This document shows positions 35,501 through 46,259 of a stretch of 64,000 nucleotides of DNA, one piece after another. The translations under genes were made by a program, and so were the position numbers. The notes below the pieces were generated by a model. The model was not told where the DNA came from. It made no database searches and worked only from the letters and a program-made list of their open reading frames with translations. This DNA is from Aplidium turbinatum (Eukaryota; Chordata; Ascidiacea; Aplousobranchia; Polyclinidae), in contig OU964921.1 of assembly GCA_918807975.1 (NCBI GenBank), positions 42,930,498 through 42,994,497 on the forward strand. Direction: 5' to 3'. Position 1 is the stretch's first letter; every line of letters starts with the position of its first letter.

Positions 35501-38500
35501 AGACACTCAACTTATACCGATCCAAGGTAAACTTTTTCATGTTTTATTGCTTGCTATAATGGCTAACTTATACTATATTTTCGTAGGACAAATGTTTACT
35601 TGATTGTTACCGGTACCACACAAGACGGTACAGCGATGCAGACGCACAATGTGAAAGCTTTACACGCCCAGTCATAAAGTAGTGGATTATGACAAACGCG
35701 GCCGTTGAGAGGATAATTTGGGTCCGGTACCAACGAGATCTTCGAGCCCCAGACCAAGACGAACCCTAGACCTAGAAAAACACACCACATCCAAAAAATA
35801 CGCGCTGGTTTCTTCAAGTTCCCAGGTCCCTTAGGAAGGTTACGGCCCGATAAAATTATCCCGGGACCAGGTCCAATAAATGGTGGACTATGATCAATAT
35901 GTTTTGTTACCTCGTGGTTTCATCCAAGCATGATTTCATACATGTCCCTACCAGGTTGACGATGCCGGCATCATATGCGTCATCCACACCAACCCAGACC
36001 TCACCTGTCTCAACTTGGGAAGCTGCAACGAAATACGTAACTTCGACAGGTAACTCGTTTCTTTTGTTTGAAACAAAGTTAACAAAAAGAATCAAAATGA
36101 TATTTTATTTGAGCACGCAATCGTCGTCATATGTCATCATCACAGCCGGTGCCGTTTAAGGCAACTGGTGGGGGAGCACACATTGTAACACTTGAAATAA
36201 ACAGTTTGTTTAAATTACGAAACGTCATCATGTAATACAAATGTCATTAAAACGTTACAATAGCATTAAAAACCCATTTTCGGGGGCGGGGCGATTACTC
36301 CCTTATGCCCCCGTTGGCTACGTCCCTGCTCCCAGACACAGATTCTCATACTATTCTTATGGTTGGTAGTTTTCATATCCAAACAAAGTCATATGGAACA
36401 TTCTTTTTAAATTATGAAATAGGTTTCTGCTAATTCTAGAACTGACTCATTGCGCACGAAAAACGTTGAAGTATCCTTTCTTATTGTGTCCTTATTCTAG
36501 CCTTACTACACATCAATTTATGGGCTAATTTTTTATATGTTATTGTGCAGGGTACTTCTGGAGTTGTCACAGCATTGTGTAAACTTAAAAGCATTGGACA
36601 CTTGGCGAGCTAGAAGCCTTACCAGCCACGGGTTGAATGCACTGGCGTCTAAATGCAAATACCTAGAAGAATTAGACGTTGGCTGGTAACTAACCTACTG
36701 AGTGTCAAACATGCAATTGCACTGCTCAGGCCAAACTTTTTGTAAATTCCTAGATCCGCCTCACATCAAAGTTAGTTACTAGTTCATTAAAAATCTTAAC
36801 AGCCTGTTTCACCTCAATAGGATCAACGGAAGGAACTTATTCAAATAGAATCAATTAATAATATAAAATTGAAGTCAAACAATATTCAAATAGATTTGCC
36901 TTGTACAGTAACAGTATATTTTCATTGAAACGTGCGTATTGGTTTGTAATTGTGCAACAAATGCGCATTTAATACAGAACGGTTTTCATTTTCGACACTA
37001 AAAGGGACCTATTTTCAGAGGGATATATTTTTTTAACTTTAAGATAAATACATAAATAGGCCTACCATGTACGTACAATGCATCTAAAACACGCAGCAAT
37101 ACACAAGCCATACTAGGCTACAAAGCCTGTGTCCCGGGAATTGGCCGAGTGGTTAGCGCGTTGGCTCGCAGTCGAGAGCCTGCATGTTCGACTCCAGCCA
37201 CCCGCACTTGCTGTTGTTTTTCTGGGCAAGAAACTTTACGATAATTGTCTCTAGGGGAAGACGGGGCAAAGCGGGACACTTTTCGTAAAAACGTAATTTC
37301 AGCAGCAGTGATGGTTGGATTTAGTTAATTTCTTTTTTAATCGAAAGCCTTAGTTGGTCAGCATATTTGGTTCGAAGATCAAGCGGAATCTTTCTACTGT
37401 TATAGTACAAATCAAAAAAGAATTTTTTTTTAAATGTCCCGCTTTGCCCCAGCCGTGGGGCAAAGCGGGACACTTCATTTTTGCATGATTTGGTACTGTT
37501 TAGCCGCTTCTCTCAAAGACAACTTCTTGCTTTTCACATCTTCTATTGAATTCTTAATATTGATAGCCTATCCGTCCATTTACCTATTTCATTTTTTCTC
37601 TTATAGCGACGAACCATTGTCAGAATTAAATTGTGTAGGCCTACCGGTACAATATAAATGAATGCTGATAAATATTTTACAATCTTGAAGGCTAAAAGAG
37701 TTATAAACAAAAATTCAATCAACAAAAGAACCACAGATATAATCTAGACTTCTAGAGTCTCATGTTGCCCTAATGCACTGTCCCAGTTTGCCCTAATAGG
37801 CTACAGCTGTCCCACTTTGCCCCAGAGTATAGCCTTTAGAAAATAACATCTCTGCTGAAACCTGTAAAGTTTTAGGTAAAAGTTGCTTTTGTTACCAACA
37901 AATACTGTCTCAATGTCTAAGATAAAAACAAAGCTACCAACAAATTCGCTTATGCTAACGAATGTGGTAGCTACTTTTCCATCTCTTATAACAAACCATG
38001 CCAAAACACATTTTACTTCCTCACGACACGCGTTGTGCTCTGCCAGTCGCCATTTTTTCACAGCAAATACAGTTTATAGTTGCCTAATTAGTGCTTCCGG
38101 TTAGAGGGAGCCAAAGAATACAAAACGTGAGAAATCGCGATGTCCCGCTTTGCCCCGTCTTCCCCTACCCAGTAATCGATGTCGAGTAATGGGTAATACC
38201 AAATTTAAGTCATAGACAACCGGAAACAGACATTGCTGTCGGCTGCAGCGTGGGTCAGGTGTACGTCGGAAGGCGCACACCGATGCATAGCGCTCAAGTC
38301 CGCTTTCCCGCAATGCAGGATAAAGATATGAAAAACAAACAAACAAATCAACATGCCTAGTTATAGGACAGGGTTGTTTTGTCAGTTTGTGCTTTATGGT
38401 ATCAATGCTTCTCAAATAAACTTTATCGGGGCATTGGTAGCCTATTCCGTTGGTTCAAATTTTATGCTGTGCCCACTACGTTCTCATATAAAAACACAAT

Positions 38501-40505
38501 ATCACTTTTAGAAATTACAATTTTTTATTTTTTGAAAGGAGTAAAAACTATTGATATCCGAACGTATCCACTCTGTTCAGGACAACCTCTGTTCACCAAA
38601 ATACTGGTGTCCGACAAATTGTTCGTAAGCAATTGTTCGTAAAGCAATTGTTCGTAGGCAATTGTTCGTAAAACAATTGTTCGTAAAATTAATTCTTCGT
38701 AAAACAATTCTTCCTAAAGCATTTTTTTGTGCATGCAGTTAAAATTTGATGTATACGAAGAAATGCTTTACGAAGAATTGTTTTACGGATTTCATTTTAC
38801 GAAAAACTGTTTACGAACAATTGTTTTACGAACAATTGATTACGAACAATTGCTTTACGAACAATTGCTTACGAACAATTTGCCTATAACCAAAATACTG
38901 TATATCTTTACAGGTGTAGCACGCTGCAGAGCTCAAGCGGTTGTTTTACCAACTTGGCAAAATCTTGTCCCAATCTAACTAAGTTGTTTCTTACAACGAA
39001 TCGCACAATATCCGATACAGAAATTGATCTATTTGCACAACTATGCCCCAAACTTCGGTAAGGCTGATTTGTGAGGTTTTGCTCAAACTTTTAAAAGATA
39101 ACATTCGAGCAATAAAAAAATGTTATTATTTTTGATAACTTTATCTAATTTTCAGTTATGTAATTTGATAATTATATAGCCTATATCTGTATCTAAATAC
39201 AAATTTGTTTCTACTTATACGAACATTTGTTATAGCCTACAATTTTTTTTCAAAATTAAAGCTATAGCCTAGCTAAGCCAAATTGGGTACCGGTAGCAAA
39301 ATGGCTGAGTTATTAAGGATTCCTGCGGTCCGTCCTACATGAAGACGTAACCTCAGGAAAGCCTCAGGCCTCATAAATATCTGGAAACCTATGCAATTGG
39401 CGGTAACTAGAGGTGCACAGGAGCTGGAGTTTTGGAGAAACAAGGAGCCGGATTCTCGGTTTTCGACAGGAGTCAGTGGAGCAGAGTCTGGAATTCGTTT
39501 TTCCATGATCGAAAAGTCCGTTTTTTGCCAGATGATACTTTTAGCGTACAAATATTTACGCTATAGCCGACTTGGTGCAGTTGTAATTTTTGTTTACTAG
39601 GTTCTATTCCCACCTCCTGTCTTTACTCTTTTATTTTCTGTAATTGAACTGAGTATAAATAGAATCTTTGGCTGCAATCAGGTGGTTTCAAACATCGGTA
39701 GGCACTTTAACGCATTACACTTCTAGAAAGGGTAACCGCAACCATGCGTGACATACGACATCGCTGATGTTGGTAGCGCTATCATGCGTGACATGACTCA
39801 ACACGTGATTATCTGGTCGTCTTTATCGAAAGATTTTGATACAAAGAAGTTTAACTGAATGCATCGCCACAACCAGCGTTTCCTAATGGGTTAGGGCAAA
39901 GGAGTAGTAATTTCGATTGCATGGGTTCGATTCCCACCCTCTGCTAATACTATTTTTTTCTTCTGCAACTGAACTGAGTGCACGAAGGATCGTAGTGACT
40001 GCAATCAATGGAGTTTATGAGAAAAATTGTGACTAAAACACCAGTAATGTCATATACGTTACGCATGGATTGCGTTATGAATTCGAAGAGTGATACGTTA
40101 AAGTGCCTACCTCAAACATCAGTGATGTCATGTCACGCATGACTGCGTTGGTGCAGTGGAATACGTTAAAGTGCCTACCGTAATAATGTTGCCTATAGCC
40201 TAGCCCTATACCATGAGGTTTCGGTGTGAATGCTTGGCCTCCTTGAAGAAAAATGCAGAGTGAACTATCCAGCGGTCGCCGTAACACAACGCTTTCTCAC
40301 GGGAGTTTAAAATTTCTCTTTTAGCCAACTGGACATTCTTGGGACGCGGTTAGTCACTGTGCGTTCGATTGAAAACTTGTTGAGTCGCTGCCCTAATCTG
40401 GAGTTCCTCGATCTATCCTTTTGTTTCTGTTTCACTGTCGACATTGTGCAACAGCTGCGAGAAGCCTATCCGCGTGTTGCAATAAAAAGAAGCTTTCAAG
40501 ACTGA
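29562..40505 (+). CDS. FBXL4: FBXL4-like F-box and leucine-rich repeat protein, 8 exons
   Basis: Exons: 29562-29797, 30201-30353, 34141-34352, 34808-35526, 35955-36049, 36551-36685, 38914-39057, 40325-40505; all GT-AG and in phase, 1875 nt, 624 aa (human 621). The N-terminal discoidin-like module shows [26 protein letters not shown] and [10 protein letters not shown], then [19 protein letters not shown] and [14 protein letters not shown] Ser/Pro-rich linker precedes the F-box [16 protein letters not shown] (about residues 275-315), then LRRs with [22 protein letters not shown] and [12 protein letters not shown], ending [12 protein letters not shown]4 forms an SCF E3 ligase at mitochondria that restrains mitophagy receptors BNIP3 and NIX. 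The usual N-terminal mitochondrial signal is not encoded here; an acceptor-like TTGTAG just before the first ATG suggests an upstream exon. Introns carry an hAT, SINEs, a TA-flanked element and an inverted array. Confidence 0.92.
30485..31631 (+). mobile_element. hAT element with transposase remains in FBXL4 intron 2
   Basis: Termini CAGTGTTTCCCAACCT / AGGTTGGGAACCACTG with a perfect 8-bp TSD CTTTAAAA (30477-30484 and 31632-31639), same transcriptional sense as the host gene. These ends are of the Charlie type. Confidence 0.9.
30570..31440 (+). pseudogene. hAT (Charlie/ZBED5-like) transposase remnant
   Basis: Fragments in several frames match the C-terminal half of hAT transposases: [12 protein letters not shown] with EYFSNQQW, then [18 protein letters not shown], then the dimerisation region [20 protein letters not shown] with [16 protein letters not shown]. 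Interrupted by stops (for example at about 30787 and 31142) and frame changes; the BED finger and first catalytic region are absent. Confidence 0.8.
31841..32126 (-). mobile_element. SINE family F1 copy in FBXL4 intron 2
   Basis: GAATCTTTATCCTCGG near the left (3' end), AGTGAAGTTTTCCGATTGC, GAGAGCAGTCCTG and TTGCTCAAGCGCACACCCC, then a degraded tRNA head at the right. Confidence 0.8.
32787..32940. repeat. Diverged dispersed repeat, copy 1
   Basis: GGGCCGCTAAAAGGA, GCCGGTACCAATAAAATC and CCCCAAACTAAGA are matched in order by copy 2 at 35697-35850 (CGGCCGTTGAGAGGAT, TCCGGTACCAACGAGATC, CCCCAGACCAAGACG). Unknown family; both copies lie in FBXL4 introns in the same orientation. Confidence 0.45.
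35697..35850. repeat. Diverged dispersed repeat, copy 2
   Basis: Partner of 32787-32940; spacing of the shared blocks is preserved while base identity is moderate, so both are old. Confidence 0.45.
37134..38349 (+). mobile_element. SINE family F3 split by a DNA transposon
   Basis: Left part 37134-37253 has a tRNA-like head (TTGGCCGAGTGGTTAGCGC and ATGTTCGACTCC). The right part 38166-38349 continues the body (CAGTAATCGATG to GCAATGCAGGATAAAGATAT) with an AAAC-type tail. The minus copy near 58733-59046 is uninterrupted and supplies the empty site. Confidence 0.82.
37254..38165. mobile_element. TA-flanked element, GGGGAAGACGGGGC termini
   Basis: 912 bp. TIR GGGGAAGACGGGGCAAAGCG followed by GGACA at the left is mirrored at the right. 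It duplicates TA (37252-37253 and 38166-38167), confirmed by the uninterrupted F3 SINE elsewhere in the window. At 37434-37471 the inner part of the TIR recurs as a palindrome (TGTCCCGCTTTGCCCC / spacer / GGGGCAAAGCGGGACA), and degraded copies lie near 37772 and 37809. No coding frame. It shares its outer terminus pattern with the elements at 56807 and 58010. Confidence 0.85.
38615..38882. repeat. Inverted tandem array of CAATTGTTCGTAAAR units
   Basis: A 268-bp palindrome centred near 38748 whose left arm is about seven tandem 15-bp units (CAATTGTTCGTAAAG type) and whose right arm is the same array reversed (CTTTACGAACAATTG). It lies 32 bases before FBXL4 exon 7, so the pre-mRNA would contain a long hairpin. 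No TSD recognised. Confidence 0.85.
39596..39690 (+). mobile_element. SINE family F4, partial copy
   Basis: GGTTCTATTCCCACC, CTTTTATTTTCTGTAATTG and AACTGAGTATAAATAGAATC parallel the copy inside 39697-40111; the 5' head is missing. Confidence 0.5.
39697..40111. mobile_element. MITE with 9-bp TSD and GGTAGGCACTTTAAC ends
   Basis: 415 bp, TIR GGTAGGCACTTTAACG mirrored at the right, flanked by TCAAACATC (39688-39696 and 40112-40120). It carries an F4 SINE (about 39866-39990: GGGTTAGGGC, GGGTTCGATTCCCACC). A second right-end-like segment (ACGTTAAAGTGCCTACC) follows at 40169-40185. MULE-like by TSD length. It lies in FBXL4 intron 7. Confidence 0.85.
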
Positions 40506-41284
40506 CGTTTTTTTTATTTTCCACACTATGTTAACTTTTACCTCACGTTTTGTTACTTTGTTCAATTACAATATGCGGTGAGTTTTACCAAACAACGCGA
40601 TATGCCTTCCCAGCTGGAAAAGTTACCGCCTTTAAATTGTTACTAACAGCGACGGGTTTTGTTGGTTGGGTTGTTATAAAATTGATGTGACGTACAATAC
40701 GGCGATGGAGAGTATCGTCAGCTATACTCATAAAATTTTGCCTTTAATTGTAGCCTACCCTTAAGCAAAGATGCCTTCACTGAAACTTACGTCTTGAATG
40801 ACCCAACTGGTATGGTTGATTTTTCAGTGATTAGCTACATCCTCTCTGTTCGAGGAAGCCGAAATATGTTTCATTTTATTTGCATTGGTTGAGAAAAGTT
40901 TTCTTTTGGATGATTTGTTATATTGTGTATTATATTTATATAAATGTACACTGCAGGCTAATTTGTTTCAAGTCAGAAATTTAATAATACTTTTACCAAG
41001 GTGAACCAGCCTGTACAGTGTACAAATGTAACTTGCGTGATCTTAATTTGCATTGGTTGAGGAAAGTTTTCTTTTGGTTGATTTGTTATTTATATTTTTG
41101 TATAGATGTACAAATTGTACATTGTAAAACTTGTTTCAATTTACTATTTTTACCAAGTTAACGCGAACCGGTCTGTACATAATCATCAGTGTACAAAGAA
41201 AAGTAATATATTCCTTACTGTGCATAGAATATCGGCATATGTATAGCTGTGTGTTTTGAAGAGTGTTTATCATTTGAAAGCAAG
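40506..41284 (+). other. FBXL4 3' flank with a 168-bp tandem duplication
   Basis: Sequence from about 40881 (TGCATTGGTTGAGAAAAG) repeats with differences from 41049, each copy continuing through TTTTCTTTTGG, a TGTACA-rich stretch and TTTTTACCAAG. Probably 3'UTR or downstream sequence; a plus-strand AATAAA occurs later at about 41652. Confidence 0.55.
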
Positions 41285-41408
41285 TGCGGCTGTGTCTGAC
41301 TGGACACTTAAAGGCATGCCTGAAGGTGGACACGATATTGGCTGCCTTGCCTTCCCGTTAATTTAAATCTTCACCCACCGGGTGTAAGCCTGGATACGAC
41401 AAACAAAG
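41285..41408 (+). mobile_element. SINE family F2, 5'-truncated
   Basis: TGCGGCTGTGTCTG, TTAAAGGCATGCCTGAAGG and TGGATACGACAAACAAAG match F2; the tRNA head is absent. Confidence 0.75.
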
Positions 41409-42027
41409 CAATACGTATTACCTGAAAAAATTTTGCGGGCCTTATCTTGTACAATGAAACTCATTGCTGCGTTTCATTCAAAGCATGAAATTCAAAATTC
41501 CTTTCCATCAGTGTTTTTTTTATAAAATTACATGTGTGTTTGCATGTAAACTTTCTCGTTGTTTTCAGTTCGGTCAATACTGAAAGTTGTTTGTGTTCAC
41601 TTATCCTAATCTCTGTACTGTTCTATACGCTTGGTGAAAAACTGTAACGCAAATAAATTTTATCTCTCCACGTCTGATGTCACAGTGGTGACAATATCTG
41701 GTGGGGCGTTCTTTCTGCAGTCATCGAACCCACAACTCTTGAAGAGCGCCGGTCTGCTACTCTCAAGCAATATTTTTCGCCCAAAGTTTTAACATTTATC
41801 TTGCGGTTCAATCTTGTCAGGTACAACCCTGTTAGGCCGTCATGGCGATTCATGTGTGTTGCTATTCTTCAAATCAATGCGCTGATGTTTTAAAGCGAAT
41901 AACATGTATTGGTCGACTCTGATGTTTCGGGATAAGACCAGGCTTCTTTGAGGCAAAAAAAAATATTATTTTAAAGATACACAATAGCGCCACCACCTAC
42001 AAACAGCTGAATTAAAATATCAATTCC

Positions 42028-42150
42028 TGGCAACAATCGGAAACTTCACTGTCAATCTCGATAACCGTCCCTGCGTCAAGAGCCTCTACAAGTAAGCGAA
42101 ACTACCAAGATAACCTATCAAGGCTTTGTCAGTTCAATGATCAAAACCAA
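42028..42150 (+). mobile_element. SINE family F1, 5'-truncated
   Basis: Starts in the body (GGCAACAATCGGAAACTTC), then GTCAATCTCGATAACCG and GCGTCAAGAGCCTCTAC. Sequence 41409-42027 and 42151-42900 shows no gene. Confidence 0.7.
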
Positions 42151-42921
42151 CTACCATTGTTACTACTTTATTTAAGATGAAGTAGTTTTCATACAAACGT
42201 GGACTCATGCGATCAGATGCGTTGTTTTGATTAAGATCGAAGTACAGTACCTTTGTGTAAGAGGCTGTTGAAATATCATGTGATGTTTGCATGGGAACTG
42301 ATCAGCAAAAACACCTCAAAGTAGGTCTCTAGACTAACATTATACATACAGACTACTTGCTTAAATTTAGGTCCGAAATACTTGCCAACCATCAATCAAC
42401 TCTTACCCTGTTTCCATGTATTTTCTTACATTTGCATAAATTTGAATGTTTATTACACAAGCACTTTATTATAAAATTGCAAATGTGTACACTGTAAAGG
42501 AGGCTATAAGTCTTAGTATGCTTAAGAATTAATTATCGCTTTCTTCCACTTCAATTAAAATGGATGTACGATTATCAGTAAGGACGCAATATTGGAAAAC
42601 ACTCACAACAGCCTATTACAAGTAACAGTTCTTCCTAACAAGTTCTTTCGATAATCTTCAAGATTATTCATTATTTCTTCGCTGCGAATGTTGTTCCAAT
42701 GATGAGATTTTTGTAAATCCATCTACAATAAAACATAAATATTTTATATTCTGTATTTATAGCTACAATATATAATTGTGTAAGTTAAACGCAACAATGG
42801 TAAGACATTCATGTATCCACCCAGCACCTCTGATATTTTTTTCAAAAGTGTCAAAATATGCTTGTTACCAATTGAACAAATGTCAAGTTTTAGAGCAATG
42901 TCACAATATCAGTGTCGTCCA

Positions 42922-43194
42922 CCCCGATATCTCAGTTGGTTGATCAAGCGGTGCTGGTTCGTCTCTCGGGGTGTGCACTTCAGCAATGCATTCTAAGGAC
43001 TGCTCTCCATTCAGTGGCACCCAATTGATGAAATAATTTTCCGACAACATTTCAACTATCGGAAAACTTCACTCTGTCAATCTCGGTAACCGGGCAACCG
43101 GCCCTACGTCAAAAGCCTCTAGAAGTATGCGGAACTACCTAGAATAACCTACCAAGACTTCGTCACTCCGAGGATAAAGATTCAAAACCAAACC
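42922..43194 (+). mobile_element. SINE family F1, nearly full-length
   Basis: CCCCGATATCTCAGTTGG head with part of the tRNA region lost, GCTGGTTCGTCTCTCGGGG, GACTGCTCTCCATTCAG, TCTCGGTAACCGGGC and CCGAGGATAAAGATTC. Antisense to IGF2BP and possibly inside its 3'UTR. Confidence 0.8.
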
Positions 43195-44486
43195 AGATGG
43201 TTTTGCCGCTAGAAGTTCAGACAGCTGAAACAGTTTGTTTCCAAGCTTCTACAAGTTTGAAGATTTTCAGCAAAGATCCATTATTTTTACAAAATGTTTA
43301 TAAACCTGACCTTCTTTGATGAATATCAGCAACACTCATCATCCTGAAACCTTTTCTTCCTTCCCTCCTTCCAGGATTGCATCATCTTCTCAGTGTTTCA
43401 ATACATGTTTTCATTCTTGTCACAGCATTGCATATTTAAAGCAGCAAATTAGCAACACCTTACATAAACTGTTAACCCTACTGAACTGATACACAAAACA
43501 ATTTTTAAGCAAACATCAATGACTGCAATTAAAAGTATTTACAAGAATCTGCCAAACATTCAGACATTTGACGAAATCAGAAAAATACACTTGTGCTAAG
43601 CTTTTTAAGTTTTGTCTCAAACATAAAACTTACAAAACAAAATGTGAAATTCACCAAACTTCCACTCGACCATTATCACCAAGAAATGTCACTCTTTGCA
43701 AGCTAGCAGACAGCTTGATTTTTTATCCGAAATGTTAGCATAACAGCAAGCAAGTATGATATATACTGATGTTTCTATAACATAGGTGTAATTATACTGC
43801 AATGTATTACTCAACAATCAACATAAGATGTAGTTTCTTTTGTTTCTCTGAAGTTAACAGATACGAGTTGAAGGTTCAGTCAACAAGCCATAACGAAACA
43901 GGGTCAAACAATATCCAGTTTACAGAGTTCCAAATACAAATAAACATGTATATACACAAAATGGGCAGCGTTAAAACTATCAGCTTTATAAAAAAGTATA
44001 AATTTAACATAAAAAAAAAGTTACATACTGCAACTGCACAGCAATCCTCTTCCCACAATGCAAACATTTAAAGTAACAGAGGTAGGAACAATACCTTAAA
44101 ATAAACCCCTTTAAATGTTGCCATTCCATGTTTCAGAAAAAGATTAAAACTTAAACAAATATATATACCAGCTTATAACTAATCTGTGCCACACTGCTTT
44201 AGATCTGTTATTTGTGTATCATTTCATACACAATAATTAACACAATGAGCATGCAAAACTTCTTTTGAAAATAATTCTGGCTCAAAAACTAAATATTTGA
44301 CGGTACTTCAGATTAGTACTTAAACGGACAGCAAAAGTTGAACATAAAAGCACCATTTCAATAAACGTAATTCATTACTGCCATCACATTAATACCAGTA
44401 CTGTTTTCATGCAGTCATCAATTGTTTTTATGCAATGCAGTGGCGGAAAGAAATTTATGTATAGAAATGCTGTTCAAAATTGCCAT
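43195..44486 (-). other. Probable IGF2BP 3' untranslated region
   Basis: Directly downstream of the IGF2BP stop with no other gene. AATAAA signals on this strand occur at 42465-42470 and 42449-42454, which would give a 3'UTR of about 2 kb, long as usual for this mRNA family. The true end is not determined. Confidence 0.35.
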
Positions 44487-46259
44487 TTAGTGGCCAGCAG
44501 GAATCAAGTTTTGACGATCATGTAGCTTGGCAGATCTTTCAGATTCTTTTGTCTTAGCAAGAAGCTCTCTAATTTTGCGCTGAGCAGACTGAATGGCAAA
44601 AAAATGGCCAACAATTTTGACTGGAACCTCATTCATACCTTCTGTCTCACTTTGACGTGGAATAACAACTTCTGAACTTGTAAGACGTTGAAGTTCACGC
44701 ACATTATTCCCTCCTTTTCCAATAACTCGTCCAACAATTGAAGCAGGAATGGTCATTTCTGATGTCAGACGTTCATCATCTCCACTGAAGAATCCTTCTT
44801 GTTTTAATTTATCAAAAATGCAAAACTGAGATCTCCATTGACCTTCTGGATTGCCAATGATGGTAACCCGCCTCTGTTTTTCATCATCACCTTCTTCAGG
44901 AGGAATGATCTTAATTGAAGCATTAGCAATACGTGATATGTTACGTATGTGTGTACCTTTGCTTCCTATCATTGCCCCAACAGCATCAGACGGAATGTAC
45001 AATGTACAGGATTCACTGTTTGAAGACTGCTGCTCAGGGCCAAAGTTTCCTTGCCCACGATAACCTGAACTATTATAGTTTCCAGACATGCCATACATGG
45101 AATCATGCATTGATGGACCATATCCCCCTTGAAACATGTTAACCTGATTTAAACCAGGATATTGCTGAGGTTGTTGGTGAGCAGCCAACATGTCATTCTC
45201 ATAACAAGAACGAAGTTTTTCCATTAAAAGCACCATTGCTTTTGCACATTTTTCATTGTCACCTTGAATAGCAATTGTTCTTTCAGCATTGTAATTGTGC
45301 ATATCTGCTATACTGTTGGAAATTGCAATTTTGGCATCAACTTTATCTTGGACTGCTTTTAAATTTCGACCTTCTTTTCCAATTAATCGCCCAATCAATG
45401 AGTTATGAGCAAGAATTTTTAGTGGAACTTCATCATCATTCCCAGTGCCATTAGCCATACGAGCATTGCGATCTTCTTCTCTTACAATTTCATGAATAGC
45501 AGCTACAGCTTTACCACATGCTTCTGGTGTACCATTGATAGTTATGGATTTTTCATTACTTCCAACATTATCTTTTCGATGAACATCAATACGAGCTTGA
45601 CTATTGTTAGTGATATTACGAATTGATTCACCACCTTTGCCAATAATAGCCCCAACATATTGACTGGGCACCAGCATACGAGTAGGTAATTCACGTATGT
45701 TCTTTGGTCGACTTTGTCCTGGGTTGAATGGACCATTGTAACCTGCATTATTTCGATTACCTCGAGAAGGACGTGACATACCGGTATCTGATGGATCTGG
45801 AAGTAATGCAACTTTTAGAACACCACCTTCTACTGTTTTACCATTCAAGTCATTAATTGCTGCTTGTGCTTCTGCCCTAGTGCTGTAAGTGACTTTTACA
45901 GTTGCAGTATCTGATTCAGTTGAAACTTGTTCACAAGTAACCACTGTGCCAAACTCTGCAAGCACTTTGTCAAGTTCTTCCCAGTTGAGATGAGATGGAA
46001 TATTACGGACCTGAATTTTCCTGCTTCTTGATCCTCGTGGCACAGAATGTTCCACACTCATTTCCTTTCCATTAAACATATGCCCGTTCAAATGCTCAAT
46101 TGCCCTATCAACTGTTGCTGCGTCTTTGCAGTCGGCAAATGCAAATCCTTTTTGATTAACAACAACGTTTGTAAGTTCAATATGATTTGAATTAAAAACT
46201 TCACAAAGAGAAGTTTGCGTAACGTCTTGTGGTAAATTTCCAATGTAAATCTTATTCAT
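44487..46259 (-). CDS. IGF2BP: IGF2 mRNA-binding protein (IMP/ZBP1), uninterrupted frame
   Basis: 590-aa RNA-binding protein with the full family layout: RRM1 from MNKIYIGNLP (about 2-74), RRM2 from KIQVRNIPSH (81-152), then four KH domains with intact GXXG loops GKGG (207-210), GKEG (294-297), GSKG (432-435) and GKGG (514-517), arranged as KH1-2 and KH3-4 pairs. A Gln/Gly/Tyr-rich linker separates the pairs. Vertebrate members have 577-605 aa. The family binds localised and developmental mRNAs in cytoplasmic granules, stabilising them and controlling translation. The start MNKIYIG matches the family; the frame extends 13 codons further up but a good acceptor (TTTGTATTTTTGCAG) lies 14 bases before this ATG, implying a 5'UTR intron. 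The coding region has no intron, unlike vertebrate genes with about 15 exons. Confidence 0.96.
   Translation of the reverse strand: MNKIYIGNLPQDVTQTSLCEVFNSNHIELTNVVVNQKGFAFADCKDAATVDRAIEHLNGHMFNGKEMSVEHSVPRGSRSRKIQVRNIPSHLNWEELDKVLAEFGTVVTCEQVSTESDTATVKVTYSTRAEAQAAINDLNGKTVEGGVLKVALLPDPSDTGMSRPSRGNRNNAGYNGPFNPGQSRPKNIRELPTRMLVPSQYVGAIIGKGGESIRNITNNSQARIDVHRKDNVGSNEKSITINGTPEACGKAVAAIHEIVREEDRNARMANGTGNDDEVPLKILAHNSLIGRLIGKEGRNLKAVQDKVDAKIAISNSIADMHNYNAERTIAIQGDNEKCAKAMVLLMEKLRSCYENDMLAAHQQPQQYPGLNQVNMFQGGYGPSMHDSMYGMSGNYNSSGYRGQGNFGPEQQSSNSESCTLYIPSDAVGAMIGSKGTHIRNISRIANASIKIIPPEEGDDEKQRRVTIIGNPEGQWRSQFCIFDKLKQEGFFSGDDERLTSEMTIPASIVGRVIGKGGNNVRELQRLTSSEVVIPRQSETEGMNEVPVKIVGHFFAIQSAQRKIRELLAKTKESERSAKLHDRQNLIPAGH

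Noticed and set aside
37134-37205. Apparent tRNA-Ser/Leu gene
   Set aside because: Head of SINE F3, followed by the shared SINE body in both copies.
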